Part shown: piece after piece, positions 16,407 through 24,753 of the stretch
Layout: each line of letters starts with the position of its first letter
Position numbering within the stretch: the first letter of the stretch is position 1
Assembly: GCA_030748575.1 (NCBI GenBank)
Contig: JASMLR010000009.1
Location: forward strand, 33,287-97,286
Length of the DNA: 64,000 nucleotides
Direction: 5' to 3'
Origin: Phycisphaerales bacterium
Lineage (GTDB): Bacteria; Planctomycetota; Phycisphaerae; Phycisphaerales; SM1A02
Notes under the pieces: model-generated
What the model was told of the DNA's origin: nothing
Seen by the model: only the letters and a program-made list of their open reading frames with translations
Databases searched by the model: none
Position numbers and translations under genes: made by a program

Positions 16407-17075
16407 ATGACAACGCACCAGCACACACCATCATCAGGTGGCCCCAGCCGCCGCACGCAGTTTGTCCTCGCCGCATTCGCGGTGGGTATGACCGTGGTTA
16501 TGGGGCTGCTCGCTCTGGATACGCCCCGGCCTGCCGGCGGCTTCCCGCTGACCAAGATCACGACATTTGACGACCGGCCCGAGTCGGCCGAAGACCTGCT
16601 TTTCTCAGCCGGAGAAACGCTGGACCGCGACCGCTGGAGTGGCATCGTGATCCACCACCTCGGGGAGCCCTTCGGCACGCCCGAGTCCATTCACCGCCAG
16701 CACCTCTCGTGGGGCTATCAGGGCCTCGGCTACCACTTTCTTGTGGGCAATGGCAACGGGCTGGCCAATGGCGAGATTCACGTGGGTTATCGATGGATCG
16801 AGCAGTTGCCCGGCGCGCACGTCGTGGGTGACGCCGGAAAGATTCACAATGAACGGTCCATCGGCATCTGCCTGATCGGCAATGGTGACCGGCAGCCCTA
16901 CTCCGACCGCCAGATCAGGCATCTGGTGCGGCTGGTCCAACGCCTCCAGCAGGAGTGTGGGATTCCGGCGAACGCAGTTCAACTGCACGCCGACCTCGCC
17001 TCCACGCTCACGTCCCCCGGACGACTCTTCCCGGAGGCCGATTTCCGGGCCCAATTGCTCGACGCGCCGCATTGA
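16407..17075 (+). CDS. N-acetylmuramoyl-L-alanine amidase-like (PGRP fold) protein, membrane-anchored
   Basis: A 222-residue protein with an N-terminal membrane anchor (about 17-36) and a periplasmic Amidase_2/PGRP domain (about 75-215) that binds or cleaves peptidoglycan stem peptides. First zinc histidine His83 (VIHHLG), the GYHFLVGNG core and second zinc histidine His194 (QLHADL) are present. The third zinc ligand, normally Cys in TxCPG, is Ser203 (LTSPG); in animal PGRPs that change goes with loss of amidase activity. The start was put at 16407; the frame opens at 16266 with an ATGA overlap to the previous gene, but those 47 residues look non-coding. Confidence 0.75.
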   Translation: MTTHQHTPSSGGPSRRTQFVLAAFAVGMTVVMGLLALDTPRPAGGFPLTKITTFDDRPESAEDLLFSAGETLDRDRWSGIVIHHLGEPFGTPESIHRQHLSWGYQGLGYHFLVGNGNGLANGEIHVGYRWIEQLPGAHVVGDAGKIHNERSIGICLIGNGDRQPYSDRQIRHLVRLVQRLQQECGIPANAVQLHADLASTLTSPGRLFPEADFRAQLLDAPH

Positions 17076-17147
17076 GGCACTGAGCCCTCCCGGCTATCCT
17101 CCACCCCCTCCACCCCGATCTCACCGAGGGCTGGGGCGAACGATCCG

Positions 17148-18017
17148 ATGGCGCACCCACGAAAAATCGCCGGCTTCAACGTGCTCGCTGGAATTGGCGA
17201 AGGCGCCCGGTCCACCATCTATGCGGTTCAGGACCCGAAATCCAAGCAGGTGTGGGCCCTCAAGTACGTTGAGATTCGGGACGCGAAGGACGACCGCTTC
17301 ATCGAGCAGGCCCAGCGTGAATATGCCATCGGGACCAAGCTGGACCACGTCGGCATTCGCAAGATCCAGAAGATCGTCAAGCAACGCAAGCGATTCAAAT
17401 TGCACAGTGTGGCGCTCATCATGGAGTTGATTGACGCCAACACGCTGGACCAGCAGTTGCCCCGCTCCTACGGCAAAGCCTGCCAGGTGTTTTTTCAGGT
17501 CGCCGATGCACTGGCGCATATGCATGAAAAGGGCTTCGTGCACGCAGACATGAAGCCAACGAACGTCCTCATTACGGAGCACGATGCGGTCAAGGTCATC
17601 GATCTCGGTCAGGCCTGCCCGATCGGCACCATCAAGAAGCGTATTCAGGGAACGCCCGGATACATGGCCCCCGAGCAGGCGTGCCGCGAGGCCATCGACG
17701 AGCGAACCGACATCTTCAATCTCGGCGCCATGATGTACTGGGTGCTGGTCCGAGAGGTCATCCCCACGGCCATGCCACCGGCTGGTGGGGATCCGACACT
17801 GCTCTCGACCCTTGACGTCTCGGAGATTCCCGAGCCGCAGCCTCCACATGAGGCCAATCCGATGATCCCGGAGTCGCTCTCCGAACTCATTCTGGAGTGC
17901 GTGGCGAAGGACCGGGCCGACCGCCCGGCCACCATGAACGAAGTCGTGCATCGCCTGCGAGCGCTCGCCATGACGCCGGATCGCTCGCGGACCTCCGGAT
18001 CCTCCCATGCAGAATGA
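17148..18017 (+). CDS. Eukaryotic-type Ser/Thr protein kinase
   Basis: A 289-residue kinase that consists of the catalytic domain only, with no transmembrane helix. The motifs run in order: glycine loop GIGEGARST (15-23), Lys39 (ALKYVE), catalytic loop HADMKPTN with Asp134, Lys136 and Asn139, Mg-binding Asp152 (DLG instead of DFG), and GTPGYMAPE (168-176). All catalytic residues are kept, so it should be active. The catalytic loop has HAD rather than HRD, so it is a non-RD kinase probably not regulated by activation-loop phosphorylation. Its 3' end overlaps the ferredoxin-like gene by 11 nt. Confidence 0.9.
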   Translation: MAHPRKIAGFNVLAGIGEGARSTIYAVQDPKSKQVWALKYVEIRDAKDDRFIEQAQREYAIGTKLDHVGIRKIQKIVKQRKRFKLHSVALIMELIDANTLDQQLPRSYGKACQVFFQVADALAHMHEKGFVHADMKPTNVLITEHDAVKVIDLGQACPIGTIKKRIQGTPGYMAPEQACREAIDERTDIFNLGAMMYWVLVREVIPTAMPPAGGDPTLLSTLDVSEIPEPQPPHEANPMIPESLSELILECVAKDRADRPATMNEVVHRLRALAMTPDRSRTSGSSHAE

Positions 18018-18276
18018 CGACGAGGTCTGTCTCTGCTTCCACGTTTCACAACGCAAGTTGATCGCCTATCTCCGCCGAACGAAGCCCCGTGTCGCCTCCC
18101 AACTGGCCCAGTGCCTGGATGCGGGAACGGGCTGCGGCTGGTGCCGCCCCTTCCTGAACAAGCTGCATCAGCAGTGGCAGCAGGGCGAGCCCATGGGCCT
18201 CACGGTGGGCCGGGCGTCCTATGCGGAAGGCCGGGATCGTCACCGAGCGAAGTCCGAGGACCGCGATCAAGGATGA
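18007..18276 (+). CDS. BFD-like [2Fe-2S]-binding protein
   Basis: An 89-residue protein with the bacterioferritin-associated ferredoxin (BFD-like) fold: cysteines C8 and C10 (VCLCFHV) and C43 and C46 (TGCGWC) match the C-x-C...C-x2-C cluster pattern with the usual helical spacing. Such domains bind a [2Fe-2S] cluster; in Bfd this is used to release iron from bacterioferritin. No bacterioferritin is nearby, so the partner is unknown. It overlaps the kinase gene by 11 nt. The last 77 nt overlap the antisense phosphoesterase-like gene. Confidence 0.8.
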   Translation: MQNDDEVCLCFHVSQRKLIAYLRRTKPRVASQLAQCLDAGTGCGWCRPFLNKLHQQWQQGEPMGLTVGRASYAEGRDRHRAKSEDRDQG

Positions 18277-18715
18277 TCAGCGACCGCGGCCCCCGCTGCC
18301 AGCGATCGCATCCACCCGCCGCCCACTGAACCTCGGCCACACCCCCGGCGGTCACCCGCAGCGTCCCCGCTGCCACCCTACGAGCGATCCCCCGGCCGCC
18401 ACTGACCTCCCCCACGTCCACCCGGAGCCAGCGAGGATGGTGGTCCGGCCTGCGAATCGCCGCAATGCGGTCCCCGGCAGCCGCACCGTCGGGCCGCCGC
18501 TCGCACCGCAGGCTCCACAGGGGCGAGCCGCCGCCCGAATCCCGAGCGACCAGCACATCCCAGTGCACCGACCCGGACGGGAGGGTGTGCGCGAGGACGA
18601 CCATCGGCACAGGCCGCAGGCCCGGCGAAACCGGCCAGGCCAGAGCCGGGTTGTCCACGGGTGCTCCACCAAGTTCGCAGGAATTCACGAGTTGGGCCGC
18701 TCCCATTCGTATCAT
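18200..18715 (-). CDS. LigD 3'-phosphoesterase-like (DNA polymerase ligase N-terminal domain) protein
   Basis: A 171-residue single-domain protein. Residues about 38-140 resemble the stand-alone planctomycete version of the LigD phosphoesterase domain: MVVLAHT...VHWDVLVAR..LWSL, then PDHHPRWLRVD, then VSGGRGIARR. In LigD this domain trims 3' ends before ligation in end-joining repair. The histidine/aspartate cluster HWD and HH is kept. There is no polymerase or ligase domain here. The start is ambiguous: ATG 18715 gives a 37-residue lead, ATG 18604 starts directly at the domain. The 3' end overlaps the BFD gene on the other strand by 77 nt. Confidence 0.6.
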   Translation of the reverse strand: MIRMGAAQLVNSCELGGAPVDNPALAWPVSPGLRPVPMVVLAHTLPSGSVHWDVLVARDSGGGSPLWSLRCERRPDGAAAGDRIAAIRRPDHHPRWLRVDVGEVSGGRGIARRVAAGTLRVTAGGVAEVQWAAGGCDRWQRGPRSLIILDRGPRTSLGDDPGLPHRTPGPP

Positions 18716-18731
18716 GCCCTGCGTGAATGTA
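18710..18731. promoter_or_regulatory. Overlapping divergent -10 elements
   Basis: TATCAT (18710-18715, plus) lies 7 nt before the GTG start at 18723. TACATT on the minus strand (18731-18726) lies 10 nt before the minus ATG at 18715. The two start sites therefore face away from each other within 22 bp, each hexamer falling in or beside the other gene's first codons. Confidence 0.4.
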
Positions 18732-19391
18732 CCTCATCGAATCACCGTCGTCCTCGCGGGCCTGCTCCTGGGCAGCACCCTCGTGGCCTGCACCACCACC
18801 GTTCCAAGCCAGGCCCTCCGTCGAAAGGGAGAGAAGGCCATGTCGATCAACGACTGGCCGTCGGCCATCGACTGGTACGGGCAACTCGTTGCGCGTGACC
18901 AGACCGACTGGCGGTCTCAGGCCGCGCTCGGCCAGGCCGCGCTGGAGTCGGGCGACCTGACGCTCGCCAGACGATCCCTCGAGATCGCCTCGGCGCTTCA
19001 GCCAGCCAACGCCCGCATCGCAGCGGACCTCGCCGACACGCTGGAGCAGCAGGAAGCATGGAACGATCTCTTCGCCTACCTGCACGATCGAGCCACCACG
19101 ACTTCGACGGCGGCGGACTGGCTGCGGCTGGCGCGTGCCGCTGTTGAAGCAGACGATCCGGATACGGCAAGGCAGTCCATTCGAACCGCATTGGCGGTCG
19201 ACGCAGGCGAAGACGTCGTCCCGTACCTGCAAGCGGCACGCCTCTCGCTCCGGCTTGGAGAACGGTCCGAGGCCATTCGCGCCCTGTCGCTTGCGTGGGA
19301 TCTCGATCCCACCGACCCCGACGTCCGAGCCGCGCTGCTGGATCTCGGAGTCGTTCCGGGGCCGACCCTGCACCTGACGACCGGCGGATGA
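18723..19391 (+). CDS. TPR-repeat lipoprotein
   Basis: A 222-residue exported protein: a signal with lipobox LVAC near residue 23, then four to five tetratricopeptide-like helix pairs (about 35-210) with the typical A-x-x-x-L-x-x-A-L spacing, for example SQAALGQAALESGD and AIRALSLAWDLDPTDPD. TPR lipoproteins act as scaffolds in envelope assembly. The GTG start follows TATCAT by 7 nt. The stop overlaps the start of the next gene (ATGA), so the two are co-translated, though no functional link to a methyltransferase is obvious. Confidence 0.75.
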   Translation: MNVPHRITVVLAGLLLGSTLVACTTTVPSQALRRKGEKAMSINDWPSAIDWYGQLVARDQTDWRSQAALGQAALESGDLTLARRSLEIASALQPANARIAADLADTLEQQEAWNDLFAYLHDRATTTSTAADWLRLARAAVEADDPDTARQSIRTALAVDAGEDVVPYLQAARLSLRLGERSEAIRALSLAWDLDPTDPDVRAALLDLGVVPGPTLHLTTGG

Positions 19392-20359
19392 GTTCAACCA
19401 CCCCCGGCCCGACGGCGACGCTGCTCGAGCAACTCGGCGGCCTTCATGATGCATCACGGCTCCGACTGATGGTGCTCCTGGACGCGCACGAACTGGCCGT
19501 CGGGGAACTCGCGGCGGCCATTCAGGCGCCGCAGTCCACAGTGTCGCGGCATCTCAAGAGGCTCATCGACGCCGGGTGGATCCAGCGGCGGAGCGTGGGC
19601 CCGCAGTCCCTCTACCGCGTTTCCTCGGATGACCTGGATGACCGGGCGCGAAGCCTCTGGTCCGTCGCGGCGGCGGGACTCCGGGGCGAGCCCACCCACG
19701 CGGAGGACCTCCGCCGAGTCGACGAGATACTCTCGCAGCGCAAGACCGACACGCGGGCGTTTTTCGGAGCCACCGGAGCCGACTGGGCCGAGGTCCGTGA
19801 GCAGCTCTTTGGAACCACGCTCACGCACGCCTGCATTCCCGCCATGCTCGATCCGGACTGGGTCGTGGCCGATCTGGGATGCGGAACGGGTCAGCTCGCC
19901 GCGGCCATCGGCCCGTGGGTCGGCCGAATTGAAGCCGTCGATCGCGAGCCGGCGATGCTCGAAGCCGCCAGACGACGGCTGGCCGATCTGGACAACGTCA
20001 GGTTTCACGAGGCCGACATGCACGCGGCGGCCCTGCCCGCAGGCTCGGTCGATCTGGCCGTCATGTCGCTGGTCCTGCACCACGTCGAGGCCCCTGCAGA
20101 CGCCATCAACGCTGCCGCAACCATGCTGCGACCCGGCGGCAGACTGCTCATCGTCGACATGGTGCAACACGACCGAACGGAGTACCGCGACACCATGGGC
20201 CATGTGCATCTGGGGTTCACGCGAGATGAGATCGCCGCGTGGTGCGATCAGGCAGGCGTGACGCTCCAACGCTTTGAGGTGCTCCGGCCCGACCCGGACG
20301 CAAAGGGGCCCGGGCTGTTTGCCGCCACCGCTCGTGCCGAGACGGCCCCGCCTGCGTAA
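19388..20359 (+). CDS. ArsR-family HTH fused to SAM-dependent methyltransferase
   Basis: A 323-residue two-domain protein. Residues about 10-85 form a winged helix of the ArsR/SmtB type (recognition helix near QSTVSRHLKRLIDAG), without metal-binding cysteines. Residues about 125-300 are a class I methyltransferase with motif I DLGCGTGQLA, motif II VDREPAMLEAARRR and motif IV LVLHHV, closest in appearance to the UbiE/COQ5-like Methyltransf_11 group. ArsR-methyltransferase fusions are common and often sit by methionine-cycle genes; metG is 2 kb downstream. It probably senses a metabolite and represses transcription, but the target is unknown. Confidence 0.85.
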   Translation: MSSTTPGPTATLLEQLGGLHDASRLRLMVLLDAHELAVGELAAAIQAPQSTVSRHLKRLIDAGWIQRRSVGPQSLYRVSSDDLDDRARSLWSVAAAGLRGEPTHAEDLRRVDEILSQRKTDTRAFFGATGADWAEVREQLFGTTLTHACIPAMLDPDWVVADLGCGTGQLAAAIGPWVGRIEAVDREPAMLEAARRRLADLDNVRFHEADMHAAALPAGSVDLAVMSLVLHHVEAPADAINAAATMLRPGGRLLIVDMVQHDRTEYRDTMGHVHLGFTRDEIAAWCDQAGVTLQRFEVLRPDPDAKGPGLFAATARAETAPPA

Positions 20360-20378
20360 GCCTCAACGGGCGAGGTGT

Positions 20379-22184
20379 TCACTCGCTGCCGACCTCGCCG
20401 TCGAGACGCAGAGGCGGCGCCCAGACGTCGTCAAGCATTCCGACGAAGCTCTCGTCGGCACCGCCCGCGCGCATGGCCGCAAGCCCCGCGAGAATCAGGC
20501 TCGGTCGGTCGAGTTGGTGTCCGATGTAGGCAAGCAGGAAGCCGTACCGGTCGAGATCGATGCCATCCTGAATCCGCTCATTCAAGACGGAGATGGCGCG
20601 GTCGAGATCTTCCTGGGCCGGCAGGAGATCCTCCGCGTACTGAACATCGATCATCTCCGGCTGGAATGCCAGAAGCGTCTGCAGGGTGAGCGCCGACGAC
20701 AGGTAGAGGCTTGCGCCCAGTTGGGCGTGCCCGAGACCCGCCGTGGCAAGCGGATGACCCGGGGCGAACCGCAGACTGCGGCCAAACCGGCGTTCGGCCT
20801 TGAGGTAGTCGCCCATGGTGAGCCGCTGCTGGGCAGACGACACCACATCGTCAAACCGACTTCCATCCCGAGCCGCCAGAGATTCCACACGCTGCCCGTG
20901 CCGCAGCACCAGACCGTAATCCTCACGGCTCAGCACCGGGCCGACATCTAGGGGCCCGGTGCCCGGTGCCGGCGGCGTCGGGGCGGCAGTGGACCCAGCG
21001 TCACCAGTGTCCTCCAACTCGGATTCGTCGCCCAGACCGATGTCCTCGAGCTGTGTGCCCGGAGGAAGATCCGATGCGCCGGTGTCAAAGCCTGTGATGA
21101 TGCCCCCACGCATCCTGCGGTACTCACGATCCAACGCGTCGAGGCGCTCGGACGCCGACATCGACCCGGGCGCCAGTGAACCGAATCGGTCGGCCATGCT
21201 GGTGTAGATCGCAGTGAGATCCGGGGCCACCGGAACGTGAACGCTTTGGCTGGCGACCCTCGTGTCACGCACCTGCGTCGAGGGAACGACCAGATCTTTG
21301 AATTCAGTTTCCCACGTTTGCCCGATGCGGGGCGTGGCACGCCCGGTCATCTTGTCATCCCGCACCTGCGCGAGGTCGTATGACGTCAGGCCGCGGTCGA
21401 TCGCCCCGGGAATGGCAGGAAGCACCGCAAGCCCCTGAAGACCTGAACCCATGTACCGGATCGGCTGGCCGTCCGGCATGTTGGCCCTGCCGAGTTCGCG
21501 GGATCCGCGTCCGGACATGGAGTCATCAACGCTCTGCCGCATGGCCGTTCCGAGGCGGTCCGCGGACAGGGCGGTCCGGTGGGCGGCAAGCCCGCCGGGT
21601 GCCCGTGGACCGACGTCGGGCTCATAGACGGGCTCGGTTGTGCCTGGCAATTCAGCCGGGCCGGCGCGGCGGTCGTCCTCCTGGATTCCCCGTCCGTCTC
21701 GCCCACGCTCACCCCGGCCGATCTCATTGGTCAGCGCGCCGACGTGCCGGGCTCCGGAACTCGACTTCCACTGATCGTAGAAGTACGGGTTGTAGTAGTC
21801 CCCATCGCTTCCAGCCCCCATGGCGGCCACACCCGAACCGCCGGTCATCAGTTCGGTGTCGAGGCTGCCGAGGTTCTGCCAGTACCACGGGTTGTTGTAC
21901 AGACTCTCGGTCCGAAGACGAGAAGCCGGATCGCCGAGGTTGTTGGCCCGGAACTGGGCATTGGTCGTCAGGTCAAAGGAGTGCTCAAACCGCCGGCCGC
22001 CGGCCGCGTTGCCCCGAAACTCGAACTCGTGCGGCAAATGCCGCCGCTGCCCCACACCCCGAACGGCCGTCACGCCCCTCGCCCCATCGACGGGACGAAT
22101 CACCGGGGTCCCGAGGCGGTCCTGCGCTGACGCAGGCAAGGCAAGAACCAGTGGCACTGACGCGGCAATACATGCGATTCTCAT
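20379..22184 (-). CDS. Secreted TPR-like protein of unknown function
   Basis: A 601-residue protein with a signal peptide (cleavage after ASA, residue 20). The N-terminal 380 residues are polar, low in hydrophobics and rich in Gly, Arg and Asp, with no recognised domain. The C-terminal part (about 420-590) has two or three TPR-like helix pairs (DYLKAERRFGRSLRFAPGHP). Nothing suggests an enzyme. TATCAT on the minus strand (22200-22195) lies 10 nt upstream of the ATG and shares a 130-bp divergent region with metG. Confidence 0.65.
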   Translation of the reverse strand: MRIACIAASVPLVLALPASAQDRLGTPVIRPVDGARGVTAVRGVGQRRHLPHEFEFRGNAAGGRRFEHSFDLTTNAQFRANNLGDPASRLRTESLYNNPWYWQNLGSLDTELMTGGSGVAAMGAGSDGDYYNPYFYDQWKSSSGARHVGALTNEIGRGERGRDGRGIQEDDRRAGPAELPGTTEPVYEPDVGPRAPGGLAAHRTALSADRLGTAMRQSVDDSMSGRGSRELGRANMPDGQPIRYMGSGLQGLAVLPAIPGAIDRGLTSYDLAQVRDDKMTGRATPRIGQTWETEFKDLVVPSTQVRDTRVASQSVHVPVAPDLTAIYTSMADRFGSLAPGSMSASERLDALDREYRRMRGGIITGFDTGASDLPPGTQLEDIGLGDESELEDTGDAGSTAAPTPPAPGTGPLDVGPVLSREDYGLVLRHGQRVESLAARDGSRFDDVVSSAQQRLTMGDYLKAERRFGRSLRFAPGHPLATAGLGHAQLGASLYLSSALTLQTLLAFQPEMIDVQYAEDLLPAQEDLDRAISVLNERIQDGIDLDRYGFLLAYIGHQLDRPSLILAGLAAMRAGGADESFVGMLDDVWAPPLRLDGEVGSE

Positions 22185-22300
22185 GTCGGAGCCAATGATA
22201 GTCCGCCCCGGGATGGATCGCCCCCGGACTACCCCCGAACCACTCCCCCCGGCCGCCTACGGACCACCCGCCCCTGGATCGAACATCCAACACGAGCAGA

Positions 22301-22306
22301 TACCAT
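22301..22306 (+). promoter_or_regulatory. Candidate -10 element (TACCAT), leaderless metG start
   Basis: TACCAT is 7 nt before ATG 22314 and overlaps an upstream in-frame ATG (22305). It favours the 22314 start, which gives MTARHRCITTPIYYVND-type MetRS N-terminus. Confidence 0.45.
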
Positions 22307-22313
22307 GCATGCC

Positions 22314-23891
22314 ATGACCGCCCGACATCGTTGTATCACCACGCCCATCTATTACGTCAATGACCGACCGCACATCGGTCACGTCTACACAACGACCATC
22401 TGCGACGTCTGGGCGAGGTTCATGCGCGGGCTCGGTGATGACGTCTTCTTCCTCACCGGAACGGACGAACATGGTCAGAAGGTCGAACAATCCGCCGCGG
22501 AGAAAGGCGTCACACCGCAGGCGCTTGCAGACGAGAACTCGGCGGAATTCCGCCGGATCATGGGGCTGTTCGACCTGACCAACGATGCCTTCATCCGAAC
22601 CACGGACCCGAGGCACGAAACGCAGGTTCAGGCCCTCGTCAAGCGGCTCATGGACTCGGGCGACGTGTATCTGGGCACGTTCGAAGGGTGGTATGACGCT
22701 GGTCAGGAGGAGTATTACACCGAGACCAAGGCCCGCGAAGTCGAGTACACCTCCCCCATCTCCGGCAAGCCGCTTGAGCGAGCGACCGAGGAGAACTACT
22801 ACTTCAGGCTGAGCGCATTCCAGGACCGGCTCGAAGCGCTCTTCGCGGAACAGCCCGGCCTTGTGCAGCCCGAAGCACGCCGAAACGAAGTCCTGGGTCG
22901 ACTTCGAGAAGGCCTGCAGGATGTCCCCATAAGCCGCACGAACTTCGCATGGGGCATCGAGGTACCAGATGCCCCTGACCACGTGATCTACGTGTGGATC
23001 GACGCCCTCTTCAACTACATCACGGCATTGGGCCTGGGCGATCAGGCATCGGACTGGTACGCCCAGCGACATCAGTACTGGCCCGCCACGGTGCAGGTGA
23101 TCGGCAAGGAGATTCTCTGGTTCCACGCCGTGATCTGGCCGGCGCTGCTGATGGCGCTCGGTCTGCCGCTCCCGGGCTGCGTCTACGCCCACTCGTTCTG
23201 GATCAGCGAGGGGCAGAAGATGTCCAAGTCGCTGGGCAACTTCATCGATCTGGAGATGCTGGACCGATACGTCGAGACCTTCGGCCGCGACGCACTGCGG
23301 TACTTCCTTGCGACGCAGGGACCGCTCGGCGCAACCGATGCGGACTTCTCCAGGGCCCAGTTCCACGAAACCTATACGGCCGATCTGGTCAATACCCTCG
23401 GGAACTGCACCAGCCGGACCTCGGCCATGATCGGGAAGTACTGCGATGGCGTCTGCCCGGCCGACACCGGCGCCTGCGCCGGAGGCGGCGTCGAGTGGCC
23501 GGAGTTCACCGCAGCCCGTGTCGAGGCCGCGACCGCCGCGATGGAGCGATTCGATCTCGCTGGATCGATTGCCGCCGCTATGTCGATCGTCCGGCAGGTG
23601 GATGTGTTCATCAACGAGACGGCGCCATTCAAACTCGCCAAAGACCCAGCCAACGCGGAGACCGTCGGGAACATTCTGTACCGCTGCGCCGAGGCGCTTC
23701 GCATCGCCGCATGTCTGCTTGAAGCCGTCCTGCCACAGTCTGTTGGCAACCTCCGAGAGGCGTGGTCCCTCGGCGACGCCGGCAACCAGCTTGGTCAGGC
23801 ATGCCGCTGGGGGCAGCTCCAGCCCGGTACCAGCATTGCGAAGGTGGCCCTCTTCCCTCGCGTCGAAGCGGAAGCCGTGCCCGCCGGCTGA
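22314..23891 (+). CDS. metG: Methionyl-tRNA synthetase
   Basis: Charges tRNA-Met, including the initiator. The class I synthetase motifs are present: HIGH as RPHIGHVY near residue 20, and QKMSKSLGNF near residue 300. The zinc-knuckle cysteines are absent (the connective peptide reads GWYDAGQEEYYTE), so this is the one-knuckle-less form. The protein is 525 residues and lacks the C-terminal EMAP/tRNA-binding domain found in longer MetRS. The anticodon-binding helical domain at about 380-490 is complete. Confidence 0.95.
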   Translation: MTARHRCITTPIYYVNDRPHIGHVYTTTICDVWARFMRGLGDDVFFLTGTDEHGQKVEQSAAEKGVTPQALADENSAEFRRIMGLFDLTNDAFIRTTDPRHETQVQALVKRLMDSGDVYLGTFEGWYDAGQEEYYTETKAREVEYTSPISGKPLERATEENYYFRLSAFQDRLEALFAEQPGLVQPEARRNEVLGRLREGLQDVPISRTNFAWGIEVPDAPDHVIYVWIDALFNYITALGLGDQASDWYAQRHQYWPATVQVIGKEILWFHAVIWPALLMALGLPLPGCVYAHSFWISEGQKMSKSLGNFIDLEMLDRYVETFGRDALRYFLATQGPLGATDADFSRAQFHETYTADLVNTLGNCTSRTSAMIGKYCDGVCPADTGACAGGGVEWPEFTAARVEAATAAMERFDLAGSIAAAMSIVRQVDVFINETAPFKLAKDPANAETVGNILYRCAEALRIAACLLEAVLPQSVGNLREAWSLGDAGNQLGQACRWGQLQPGTSIAKVALFPRVEAEAVPAG

Positions 23892-24047
23892 GCAGCGGTC
23901 GTCGCCCCCGTCTCCCCCCTCGGCCCTCCAGCACCGCACCGCGCGGGTGCCGCGCAGGTGATGCCCGAGGGCCTCTGGATTCACTGATGGATTCGCTGAG
24001 CCAGCAGCCGGCCGAAAGGCGTCAGGTGTGGACCCGCGGCGACTGTG

Positions 24048-24749
24048 TCATGATTCGCCGCCCGCTGCTTCACTCGACCGCATCGGAACGCTCGCAAGCA
24101 CCGTCCGCACGCCCGCCACGCGGTCCCCCACCCGAACCTGAATGGCCGCGTCAGCCTGCTCAGGGAGAATGAGTTCGGTCGTACTTCCGAACTTGATCAT
24201 GCCGAACCGCTCCCCCCGCGTGAATCGATCGCCCTGTTTCACCGGACAGATGATGCGTCTGGCGATCGCGCCCGAGACCTGCCGCACGCCGAACGCCAGG
24301 CCATCGGCCCGCACGGCTCGGGTCAACATCGATTCGTTGACCTGCGCCGACGCCGCCGTTCTCGCGTCCAGAAACTTGCCGGGCGTGTAAATCGTCTCGA
24401 GTACCTCCGCGTCGCACGGCATGCGATTGACGTGCACGTTCAGGACGCTCAGGAAGATCCGGACGACGACCGCGGGGCCCTCGACGGCTTCATGGTGCTC
24501 AACCCGTTCAATTGCAGAAACGCGGCCATCGGCGGGGCTCAGAAGATCGCCGGGCTTCACACCGACCGGCGGATGCCGGCGTGGATCCCGAAAGAACCAC
24601 GCGATGCAGAACCAGGCCAACGCGGCGAGCCCCGTGACGGCCCACGCCACCCAGACAACGGGCACGAGCCACCACACCACCGCTGCCCCCGCCAACGCGA
24701 TGACACCGCCTCCGCCCCACTCTCGCAGGCCTGCCGGCGCGAGTCGCAT
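24048..24749 (-). CDS. psd: Phosphatidylserine decarboxylase proenzyme, short (PSD-A) type
   Basis: Makes phosphatidylethanolamine from phosphatidylserine; the chain cleaves itself to give a pyruvoyl group. The 233-residue protein has two membrane helices (about 12-55), the substrate-site motifs SPADGRV and NVHVNRMP, and the self-cleavage motif FGSTTELILP (Gly-Ser) near 195-204, which replaces the LGST of longer enzymes. It is of the short archaeal/planctomycete subtype. It follows the HTH/membrane gene by 4 nt, so the two are one operon. No phosphatidylserine synthase is in the window. Confidence 0.9.
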   Translation of the reverse strand: MRLAPAGLREWGGGGVIALAGAAVVWWLVPVVWVAWAVTGLAALAWFCIAWFFRDPRRHPPVGVKPGDLLSPADGRVSAIERVEHHEAVEGPAVVVRIFLSVLNVHVNRMPCDAEVLETIYTPGKFLDARTAASAQVNESMLTRAVRADGLAFGVRQVSGAIARRIICPVKQGDRFTRGERFGMIKFGSTTELILPEQADAAIQVRVGDRVAGVRTVLASVPMRSSEAAGGES

Positions 24750-24753
24750 GTGT

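Noticed and set aside
20369..20399. Inverted repeat between the ArsR-methyltransferase and the secreted TPR gene
   Set aside because: An 8-bp stem with a 15-nt loop across a stop codon and no T tract; could be chance.
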